Source: VYDC01 sp034420495
Lineage (GTDB): Bacteria; Chloroflexota; Dehalococcoidia; UBA2979
Direction: 5' to 3'
DNA: 8,066 nucleotides
Assembly: GCA_034420495.1 (NCBI GenBank)
Contig: DAOULG010000016.1
Coordinates: forward strand, 1-8,066
How positions within the stretch are numbered: the first letter of the stretch is position 1; each line of letters opens with the position of its first letter. Below, piece after piece: positions 1-5,711 of the stretch. Both the position numbers and the translations under genes were made by a program. The notes below the pieces were generated by a model. It worked only from the letters and a program-made list of their open reading frames with translations. It searched no databases and was not told the DNA's origin.

Positions 1-1258
1 CATCGCTGGAGGGGGCGACCACCGCGAGCCTGAGCGCCGAGTCGCGCACGACGCGCTCCGCCACCCGCTGCAGGTCGGCGGCGGTGACGGCCTCGTAGCG
101 GGCGATCGTCTCCTCGGGCGTGAGCAGCCCCAGCCCCAGCGCCGCCAGCGCTCCATAGCGGGCCGAGACGGCGCGCGTGTCCTCGAGCCGGAGCTGTATC
201 CGCGAGCGGACGAGCGTCTTCGCGCGCGCCAGTTCCTCCCCGTCGACCGGTTCGCGTACGCGCTGAAGCTCGCGCACGATCGCGGAGAGCGCCTCGCCCG
301 TTCGGGCGCGGTCGACGCCCGCGTAGACGCCGAGGCTCCCGGTGTCCATGAGGAACGCCACCGAGCTGTGCACGTCGTAGCAGAGCGCGAGCTCCTCGCG
401 CAGCCTCACGAAGAGGCGCGACGACATCCCCTCCCCCAGCACCGCCGAGAGCAGGCCGAGCGCGTAGCGGTCGGGATCGGCGAGGGAGAGGCCGGGCATC
501 CCGAGAGCGATGTGCGCCTGCTCCGTCGCCTTCGTGCGGAGCCTGAGGCGCGCTCCCTCGACCGGCGCGGCGTCCGCGCGGATCCAGTCGGCGGGAACCC
601 CCGGCTCCCAGTCGCCGACGAAGCGCTCGGCGAGCTCGCGCGCGCGGCCCGCATCCACCGCGCCGGCGATGGAGAGCACCGCCGCGTTCGCGACGTACTG
701 CGTGCGGTAGTAGGCGCGCAGCCGCCCGGCCGCCACCGAGCGAACCGACTCGGGCGTCCCCGCGATGTCGCGCCCCAGCGGCTGTCCCGGCCAGAGCAGG
801 CCGTCCAGGAGCACGCCGGCGAGCTCGTCGGGGGCGTCCTGGACCGCGGCGAGCTCCTCCAGGATCACGTCGCGCTCGCGCTCGATCTCGGCGTCCCGGT
901 AGAGCGAGCAGCGCAGCATGTCGGAGAGCACGTCGAGCGCCCGCTCCAGGTAGTCGGGCGTCACCTTGGCGTAGTAGCTCGTGAGCTCGCGATCAGTGGC
1001 CGCGTTGATCGACCCGCCGACCGCGTCGATCTCGGAGGAGAGGTCGGCGGGCCGCGGCCGGCGCTCGGTCCCCTTGAAGCAGAGATGCTCGCAGAAGTGC
1101 GAGAGCCCCGCGCTCGCCCCCTCCTCGTAGCGCGATCCCGCCCGCAGGAAGAAGGTCACCGAGACCGAGCGCGCGAAGGGGAGCGGCGTCACGACGAGCG
1201 TGAGGCCGTTCTCGAGCGTCGTGAGGGTGGGGGCGTGGGCGTCCGCGACGGCCGTCAC
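1..1258 (-). CDS. M16 family zinc metallopeptidase, 3' end cut by window edge
   Basis: Pitrilysin/processing-peptidase-type protease that would cleave peptides with a single zinc. The N-terminal strand (LENGLTLVV, about residues 15-23) leads into the inverted zinc motif HFCEH at residues 54-58 (His54, Glu57, His58), followed by the family's usual FKGT. Glu134 in the ILEEL segment lies 76 residues after His58, the spacing expected of the third zinc ligand. The second half carries the normal M16 C-terminal domain (a TEQAHIALG strand, then the SSRLFVRLREE-LCYDVHS region). About 419 residues are visible, against roughly 410-430 for single-domain bacterial M16B proteins, so only the last few residues are missing. 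The GTG at 1258 is the only start I find in this frame before the motif. It has no clear Shine-Dalgarno and lies 22 bases after the stop of the upstream hydrolase gene, which suggests coupled translation. No inactive M16 partner gene is visible, and I see no obvious signal peptide. Family call is firm; substrate unknown. Confidence 0.93.
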   Translation of the reverse strand, partial: MTAVADAHAPTLTTLENGLTLVVTPLPFARSVSVTFFLRAGSRYEEGASAGLSHFCEHLCFKGTERRPRPADLSSEIDAVGGSINAATDRELTSYYAKVTPDYLERALDVLSDMLRCSLYRDAEIERERDVILEELAAVQDAPDELAGVLLDGLLWPGQPLGRDIAGTPESVRSVAAGRLRAYYRTQYVANAAVLSIAGAVDAGRARELAERFVGDWEPGVPADWIRADAAPVEGARLRLRTKATEQAHIALGMPGLSLADPDRYALGLLSAVLGEGMSSRLFVRLREELALCYDVHSSVAFLMDTGSLGVYAGVDRARTGEALSAIVRELQRVREPVDGEELARAKTLVRSRIQLRLEDTRAVSARYGALAALGLGLLTPEETIARYEAVTAADLQRVAERVVRDSALRLAVVAPSSD

Positions 1259-1280
1259 CGCGCGGACCGGGAGGAGGCGC

Positions 1281-1925
1281 TCACGAGCTGGCCCACAGCA
1301 CGTCGCCGCGGAGGTCGGCCGCGTGCTCGCGGGAGGCGAATCCGGCGTACTCCTCGCGCGATGCGGCGATCGTCGTGCCGCCGCCGTGGCCGGGAAGGAC
1401 GAGCGTCTCGCCGGGGAGCGTGTAGAGGCGCTCGGTGATCGAGCGGATTTCCTGCTGGAGGGCCTCGTTGGAGCGCGACGCCCCGGGCCCGCCGGGGAAG
1501 AGCGTGTCGCCGGTGAAGACGACGCCGCCGGCGTGCAGGGAGATGGACCCGGGCGTGTGTCCCGGCGTGTGGATCACCTCGATGCGGATGCCCCCCACAT
1601 CGAGCACGGTCCCGTCGGCGAGGCGGCGGACGCCGCGGGACTCGTCGATCTCGATCTCCTCCGCGCCCGCGTAGACCGGAGCCGAGCTGGCGCCGCGGAA
1701 CAGGTCGAAGCCGTCCCAGTGGTCGCGGTGGTAGTGCGTCACGATCAGGGCGCCGAGCGCGCGTGCCCCGAGCGCCGCCAGCACCTCGTCGAAGCCATCG
1801 GGCACGTCGATGACAGTGGCGGGCCCGCCGTCCGCCGGGCGGATGATGTAGGAGACGTTCCCGAAGCTCCCCAGATCGGGCAGGGCCTCCACCGTGAAGC
1901 GGTCGTCTGAGTAGACCTCGGGCAT
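1281..1925 (-). CDS. Small MBL-fold metallo-hydrolase (glyoxalase II-like)
   Basis: A 214-residue metallo-beta-lactamase-fold protein with a complete dinuclear metal site. The THYHRDH motif gives His64, His66, Asp68 and His69; the HTPGHTPG segment gives His123; FTGDT gives Asp140; LPGHG gives His180. Size and motif order match compact hydrolases of the glyoxalase II/YcbL type, which split thioesters such as S-lactoylglutathione or related acyl compounds. The separate C-terminal substrate-binding domain of true glyoxalase II is absent, so the substrate is open. The ATG at 1925 is preceded by GAGGAGA about six bases upstream, a convincing ribosome binding site, and conserved sequence begins soon after it. 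The gene sits between mutY (58-base gap) and the M16 protease (22-base gap) on the same strand, probably in one operon. It is likely cytosolic, as no signal peptide is seen. Confidence 0.93.
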   Translation of the reverse strand: MPEVYSDDRFTVEALPDLGSFGNVSYIIRPADGGPATVIDVPDGFDEVLAALGARALGALIVTHYHRDHWDGFDLFRGASSAPVYAGAEEIEIDESRGVRRLADGTVLDVGGIRIEVIHTPGHTPGSISLHAGGVVFTGDTLFPGGPGASRSNEALQQEIRSITERLYTLPGETLVLPGHGGGTTIAASREEYAGFASREHAADLRGDVLWASS

Positions 1926-1929
1926 GGAT

Positions 1930-1960
1930 CTCTCCTCGGTGCTCCGTGCGGCGACCGAGG
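1930..1960 (-). promoter_or_regulatory. Ribosome binding site of the small MBL gene inside a possible hairpin
   Basis: On the minus strand CCTCGGT (1960-1954) and ACCGAGG (1940-1934) form a perfect 7-bp inverted repeat with a 13-base loop. The second arm runs directly into AGA, so the Shine-Dalgarno GAGGAGA shares bases with the stem, which ends nine bases before the ATG. Such a stem could limit access of ribosomes. The pairing is seen directly; a regulatory role is inference. Confidence 0.35.
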
Positions 1961-1983
1961 GTAGCACGCCCGGCGCCTCGCGC

Positions 1984-3000
1984 TCAGCCGCGCCGCTCCC
2001 CCTCGGGCGCGACCGGCGCGTCGCCCAGCCCGCAGCGCCCGCCCGAGCGCCACACGAGCCCCTCCCCGACGAGTGCGTCGAGCAGTCGCCCGGCGCGGAG
2101 ACGCTCGCCGGGAGCTGCGGCGAGGTCGTCGAGGAGCGAGTCCACGTCGACCGACCCCGCTCCGCCCGGGCCCGCCGCGCCCCGGAGCAGGCGCAGGATG
2201 CGCCCGCGCCACTGGCGATCCGAGCCCGCATAGCGCGGCTGGCGCCGGGGCGGCGGCGCCCGCTCGCCGCGCGCGAAGCGGGGCCGCGCCCGGCAGAGGC
2301 CCGCCAGGGGACAGCTCCCGCAGCGCGGCCGCGCGCGGCACGCGGCCGCCCCGAGATCCATCAGCGCGGGGTTCCACCGCGCGGCGTCGCCGGCGGGCAG
2401 GAGGGCGGCGGCCAGCCTCTCCACCTCGGCGCGCGGCGCCGAGCGGACCGGCTCGAGCTCGCCCCACACGGCGCGCCCGAGCACGCGGGTCACGTTCACG
2501 TCGACGGCGGCGACCTGCTCGCCGTACCCGAAGCAGCGCACGATCGCCGCCGTGAAGGGCCCGACGCCCGGCAGCGCGAGGAGCCGCCGCTCCTCGCGCG
2601 GGAGCTCGCCGCCCCCCGCGAGGGCGGCCCGGGCCGCCTCGCGCAGCGCCACGGCGCGGCGCGGATAGCCGGCGTCGCCCCAGAGCGCGAGCACCTCGCC
2701 GCGGGAGGCCGCGGCGGCGGCGGCGAGCGTCGGGAGCGCCTCCATCCAGCGGCGGTAGAGAGGGAGCACCCGCGACATCGGCGTCTGCTGCGCGCAGACG
2801 GCCGCGACGAGCGCCGCGTAGGGGTCGCCGGGGCGCCCGGGCCGGGGCCGCCACGGGACCTCGGCACCGTGCTCCTCGTACCAGGCGAGCACGGCATCGC
2901 GTATGCGGCCGATCCGGGCGGCGCCCGGCAGCGGGCGCTCGCCCCGCGCGCGGGAGCGAGCCGGGCCCTCGGGCGCTGCGGGAGGCGGTGACGCGGGCAC
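1984..3000 (-). CDS. MutY-like HhH-GPD DNA glycosylase with Fe-S cluster and altered active site
   Basis: Base-excision repair glycosylase of the Nth/MutY superfamily, 338 residues from GTG. In order: VPWR (48-51); the DPYAALVAAVCAQQT helix region (59-73); WGDAGYPRRA (107-116), which resembles short actinobacterial MutY; the helix-hairpin-helix LPGVGPFTA (143-151); the catalytic Asp167 and Asn169 in AVDVNVTRVLGR; and Fe-S cysteines 221, 227, 230 and 236. A tail of about 100 residues follows, starting YAGSDRQWRGRIL and looking like a small winged-helix segment, not the NUDIX-like domain that reads 8-oxoG in Escherichia coli MutY. The position matching E. coli Glu37 is Ala67, and the first cysteine gap is five residues instead of six. 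The gene is therefore MutY-related, but A:8-oxoG activity is doubtful. The GTG at 3000 lacks a clear Shine-Dalgarno. The reading frame stays open upstream to 3489, but there it opposes the divergent MBL gene. It heads the minus-strand block. Confidence 0.88.
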   Translation of the reverse strand: MPASPPPAAPEGPARSRARGERPLPGAARIGRIRDAVLAWYEEHGAEVPWRPRPGRPGDPYAALVAAVCAQQTPMSRVLPLYRRWMEALPTLAAAAAASRGEVLALWGDAGYPRRAVALREAARAALAGGGELPREERRLLALPGVGPFTAAIVRCFGYGEQVAAVDVNVTRVLGRAVWGELEPVRSAPRAEVERLAAALLPAGDAARWNPALMDLGAAACRARPRCGSCPLAGLCRARPRFARGERAPPPRRQPRYAGSDRQWRGRILRLLRGAAGPGGAGSVDVDSLLDDLAAAPGERLRAGRLLDALVGEGLVWRSGGRCGLGDAPVAPEGERRG

Positions 3001-3026
3001 GGGAGCGAGGGTATCGTGCGCTCCCG
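3000..3026. promoter_or_regulatory. Inverted repeat in the divergent promoter region, candidate operator
   Basis: CGGGAGCG (3000-3007) and CGCTCCCG (3019-3026) form a perfect 8-bp inverted repeat around an 11-base spacer. It lies between the divergent mutY-like and MBL genes and touches the first base of the mutY-like GTG. A weak plus-strand promoter can be read through it: GTGACG at 2988-2993, an 18-base gap and TATCGT at 3012-3017. The motif CGGGAGCGAG also occurs as a direct copy at 2951-2960. The repeat is seen directly; operator function is inferred, and chance is possible in DNA this GC-rich. Confidence 0.3.
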
Positions 3027-3066
3027 GGCGGCGCGAGGGCGCGCCGGCAACGAGCGGAGAGCCTCG

Positions 3067-4179
3067 ATGGGACAGCGGGCGACGCTCCTCAGGGAGGCCG
3101 TCGAGCGCCGTGCGCGCCCGCTCTGGCGGAGCGCCCCGGCCCGGCGCTCGCGGCGCGCGCTCCGGCGCGTCCCCGTGGTCCGCGGGCTCCCCGGGGTCAG
3201 GCGGCGCACCGGCGCGGGCGAGGAGGACCGCCCGCGGGAGGAGCGCGTCGAGTCGGTGGCGACGCGCATCGACGCGCATCTGGTGCAGCACGTGGTGCGC
3301 GTCCGCCTCTTCACCCGCACCTGCCCGACCTCGAACGTCTGGGTGCTCCACGACGGGGACGAGGCGGCGCTCATCGACGCCGGCTTCGGGGACGATGCCT
3401 CCGTCGTCGAGCGCCTCCGCTACCTGGAGCGCGAGATGGGCGGCCTCAGCGTCCGCACCATCGCCATCACGCACCACCACACCGACCATTCCTCGGGCGG
3501 CCGCCGGCTCGCCGGGGGGCTCTCAGCCGAGATCGCGATGAACCCGCTCGACGAGGTCCTGCTCCATACGCCCCACGAGTCGAACGAGGATCTCCCCGAC
3601 GACCGGGAGCTGGACGAGCGCGCGGCGCTCTGGCGGGCGGAGGCGCTCGCGACCGAGGTGCACCGCCCGCTCTCCGACGGGGAGAGCTTCCGGGTCGGCG
3701 GCCTCACGGTGCGCGCCGTGCACACCCCCGGCCACACCGCCGGGCACAACTGCTACCTGGTCGAGGAGACCGGCGTGCTCTTCACCGGCGACACGATCCT
3801 CGGCGTGGGGACGAGCGCCATCTCCCCGCCGCCGGCGGGCGACATGGGCCAGTACCTGGAGAGCCTCGAGCGCATCGGCTCGCTCGGCGCCTCGCTGCTG
3901 GCCCCCGGCCACGGCCCGCCGATACGCGACGCGGCGGCGAAGGTGCGCGAGCTCATCGACCACCGCCACCGGCGCGACCGGCAGATCCTCGACCTCGTCG
4001 ACCGCGGCTACCAGAGCGACCGGCAGATCCGCCGGGCTCTCTATCCCGAGATCCAGAAGGGGCTCCGGCGCGCGGCGCGCAACCAGGTGCGCGCGCACCT
4101 GGCGAGGCTCCACGATGTGGGGACGCTCGAGGTCGAGGCCGGGCAGCGCGGGTGGGAGGTCCGGCGCCCGAAGGCGTAG
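3067..4179 (+). CDS. MBL-fold hydrolase with C-terminal winged helix (LACTB2-like)
   Basis: A 370-residue metallo-beta-lactamase-fold protein. Metal ligands are complete: His136, His138, Asp140 and His141 in THHHTDH; His223 in HTPGHTAGH; Asp242 in FTGDT; His282 in APGHG. After the fold, residues 295-357 (RELIDHRHRRDRQIL through LHDVGTLEV) match the winged-helix tail of LACTB2-type hydrolases, a group that includes nucleases and small-molecule hydrolases; the substrate here is unknown. The ATG at 3067 has GGAGAG five bases upstream. A GTG at 3016 is in frame but sits within the inverted repeat. Residues 1 to about 65 are Arg-rich and match nothing I know in the family; a GTG at 3256 would start close to the fold, but third-position GC in the extension is as high as in the gene body, so the longer form is preferred. 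It diverges from mutY and precedes lysA by 128 bases. It is not a close copy of the MBL gene at 1281-1925. Confidence 0.9.
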   Translation: MGQRATLLREAVERRARPLWRSAPARRSRRALRRVPVVRGLPGVRRRTGAGEEDRPREERVESVATRIDAHLVQHVVRVRLFTRTCPTSNVWVLHDGDEAALIDAGFGDDASVVERLRYLEREMGGLSVRTIAITHHHTDHSSGGRRLAGGLSAEIAMNPLDEVLLHTPHESNEDLPDDRELDERAALWRAEALATEVHRPLSDGESFRVGGLTVRAVHTPGHTAGHNCYLVEETGVLFTGDTILGVGTSAISPPPAGDMGQYLESLERIGSLGASLLAPGHGPPIRDAAAKVRELIDHRHRRDRQILDLVDRGYQSDRQIRRALYPEIQKGLRRAARNQVRAHLARLHDVGTLEVEAGQRGWEVRRPKA

Positions 4180-4219
4180 GGTCTCCCCGGCGGCGCGTGC
4201 GGGAACTCCCCGGACGGTC

Positions 4220-4225
4220 CATAAT
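4220..4225 (+). promoter_or_regulatory. Possible -10 element for lysA
   Basis: CATAAT matches five of six bases of the TATAAT consensus and stands in the only AT-rich island of the 128-base gap before lysA. No convincing -35 box is seen 16-18 bases upstream (the sequence there is about GTGCGG). If used, transcription would start near 4232 and place the hairpin at 4246-4273 in the lysA leader. Weak call. Confidence 0.3.
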
Positions 4226-4245
4226 CACTGCAGGTCCGGCAGGCG

Positions 4246-4273
4246 CGCCGCCGCGCGGGGCCGCGCGGCGGCG
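4246..4273 (+). terminator. Perfect 13-bp GC hairpin between the MBL gene and lysA
   Basis: Bases 4246-4258 (CGCCGCCGCGCGG) are the exact reverse complement of 4261-4273, leaving only GG between the arms; in RNA this would be about a 12-bp stem with a four-base loop. Every pair is G-C. It lies 66 bases after the MBL stop and 34 bases before the lysA ATG. No T-run follows, so it is not a standard intrinsic terminator. It could be a U-less terminator, an RNA 3' end stabiliser or an attenuator-like leader structure. The fold is certain from sequence; the role is not. Confidence 0.4.
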
Positions 4274-4307
4274 GCGCATCGCGGGACCGGGAGACAGCAT
4301 CCACCGC

Positions 4308-5711
4308 ATGACGCGGGGTACACCTGTGAGGACTCACGCGGCGGCACCGCTGCCGCTCGCCGATCTGCTTCCGATCACCGCCGGCACCACCCCGGACGGC
4401 CACCTCGCGCTCGGAGGCGTCGACACCGTCGAGCTCGCGAGCCGCTTCGGGACGCCGCTCTACGTCTACGACGCCGCGACGCTGCGCGCACAGTGCCGGA
4501 GCTACGTGGAGGCTTTCCGGGACCAGCACGCGGAGAGCACCGTGCTCTATGCGAGCAAGGCCTACCTGAACCGCCCCCTCGCCCGGCTCATCGCCTCGGA
4601 GGGGCTCGGCTTCGACGCCGTCTCGGGCGGCGAGCTCGAGGTGCTGCGCGCGGCGGGTGTCCCGATGGCGCGCGTCTACCTGCACGGCAACAGCAAGGAG
4701 AGCTGGGAGCTCGAGCTCGCCGTTCGCTCGGGCGTCGGGCGCGTCGTGATCGACAACGAGGACGAGATCCCCCTGCTGGGCGAGATCGCCGCGGCGGCGG
4801 GCGTGAGGCAGGAGGTGCTGCTGCGTCTCTCCCCCGGCGTCGACGCGCACACGCACGAGAAGACGACGACGGGGATACTCGACTCCAAGTTCGGCGTGCC
4901 GGTCGAGACCGGCGCCGCGGAGCGCGCCCTCGCCGCCACCCTGGAGCAGCCCTCGCTCGAGCTCTGCGGGCTCCACATGCACCTGGGCAGCCCCATCGTC
5001 GAGCTCGCCCCCTTCGAGCTCGGGATCGGCGTGGTGGCCGACTTCGCCGCGGGGGTCTGCCGGGATCGCTACGGCGTCGAGGTGCGCGAGTTCTCGCCGG
5101 GAGGGGGCTTCGCGGTCGGCTACCGGGACGGCGATCCCGTCCCCGAGCCCGCCGCCTACGCGCGCGCCATCGTGGCGGCGGTGCGCCGCGAGTGGGGGGA
5201 GCGGGGCCTCCCCCTCCCCCGCATGTCGGTCGAGCCCGGGCGCTCCATCGTCGCCCGCGCGGGCGTCGCCCTCTACCGGGTGGGAGCCCGCAAGGAGGTG
5301 CCGGGCGTGCGCACCTACGTCTCCGTGAACGGCGGCATGGCCGACAACGTCCGCCCGGCGATGTACGGATCGCGCTACGAGGCGCTCTCGGCCGAGCGGC
5401 CGGCCGCCGAACCCGAGGAGACGGTCACGATCGCGGGCAAGTACTGCGAGTCGGGAGACGTGCTGCTGCGCGACGCCCGGCTGCCGCGGCTCCGGCGCGG
5501 CGAGCTGCTGGCGATGCCGGCATCGGGCGCCTACCAGCTCTCCATGTCCTCCAACTACAACCTCTCCTACCGCCCCGCCGTCGTGCTGGTCGAGGAGGGC
5601 GCGGCCCGGCTCATCCGGCGCCGCGAGAGCGCCTCCGACCTGATGGCGCTCGACGTCGATGAGGGCGGGCCGGAGGGCGGATCCGAGGAGGGGAGCGCCC
5701 GCGGTGGGTGA
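4308..5711 (+). CDS. lysA: Diaminopimelate decarboxylase
   Basis: PLP enzyme that decarboxylates meso-2,6-diaminopimelate to L-lysine, the last step of lysine synthesis, in the cytosol; 467 residues, slightly above the usual 420-450. Fold type III barrel landmarks: FGTPLYVYD (47-55); the PLP lysine Lys84 in YASKAY; DAVSGGEL (103-110); HGNSK (126-130); the KFG segment (194-196); HMHLGSPI (223-230), where the common version reads HIGSQ; the glycine loop SPGGGF (263-268); EPGRSIV (309-315), which contacts PLP phosphate; VNGGMADN (340-347); and YCESGD (379-384), in which Cys380 and Glu381 of the partner subunit complete the active site. The dimer-dependent site is known for the family. The ATG at 4308 has only a distant GGGAGA; the in-frame GTG at 4326 is an alternative. 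The C-terminus ends in a Gly/Glu-rich tail that carries the ribosome binding site of holB, so the two are translationally linked. Confidence 0.97.
   Translation: MTRGTPVRTHAAAPLPLADLLPITAGTTPDGHLALGGVDTVELASRFGTPLYVYDAATLRAQCRSYVEAFRDQHAESTVLYASKAYLNRPLARLIASEGLGFDAVSGGELEVLRAAGVPMARVYLHGNSKESWELELAVRSGVGRVVIDNEDEIPLLGEIAAAAGVRQEVLLRLSPGVDAHTHEKTTTGILDSKFGVPVETGAAERALAATLEQPSLELCGLHMHLGSPIVELAPFELGIGVVADFAAGVCRDRYGVEVREFSPGGGFAVGYRDGDPVPEPAAYARAIVAAVRREWGERGLPLPRMSVEPGRSIVARAGVALYRVGARKEVPGVRTYVSVNGGMADNVRPAMYGSRYEALSAERPAAEPEETVTIAGKYCESGDVLLRDARLPRLRRGELLAMPASGAYQLSMSSNYNLSYRPAVVLVEEGAARLIRRRESASDLMALDVDEGGPEGGSEEGSARGG
5687..5695 (+). promoter_or_regulatory. Strong ribosome binding site for holB inside lysA
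   Basis: GGAGGGGAG lies eight bases before the GTG at 5704, within the last codons of lysA. It fixes the holB start at this GTG over an in-frame ATG at 5659 further upstream. Confidence 0.7.

Noticed and set aside
368..1438. Long plus-strand open frame over the M16 and MBL genes
   Set aside because: Arg/Gly/Ala-rich translation without family motifs, opposite to genes with complete catalytic motifs; a by-product of high GC.
2496..3374. Minus-strand frame antisense to the MBL start and out of frame with mutY
   Set aside because: Ser/Arg-rich with no recognisable domain.
3001..3489. Upstream extension of the mutY-like frame to an ATG at 3489
   Set aside because: It would overlap the divergent MBL gene antisense across its metal-binding region, and the added sequence shows no glycosylase features.
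3523..4113. Minus-strand frame inside the larger MBL gene
   Set aside because: No motifs; it is the complement of a well-supported gene.
1281..4179. The two MBL genes as a tandem duplication
   Set aside because: They lie on opposite strands, share only the general fold motifs, differ in length (214 against 370 residues), and only one has the winged-helix tail.
2988..4307. Upstream extension of the lysA frame
   Set aside because: It is an out-of-frame shadow of the MBL gene; LysA homology begins only after about 4308.
4180..4307. Lysine riboswitch before lysA
   Set aside because: The gap is 128 bases and simple in structure, while the lysine riboswitch needs about 170 or more bases with a five-helix core that is not seen.
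4115..5662. Second plus-strand frame inside lysA
   Set aside because: Arg-dominated shadow of lysA with no family resemblance.
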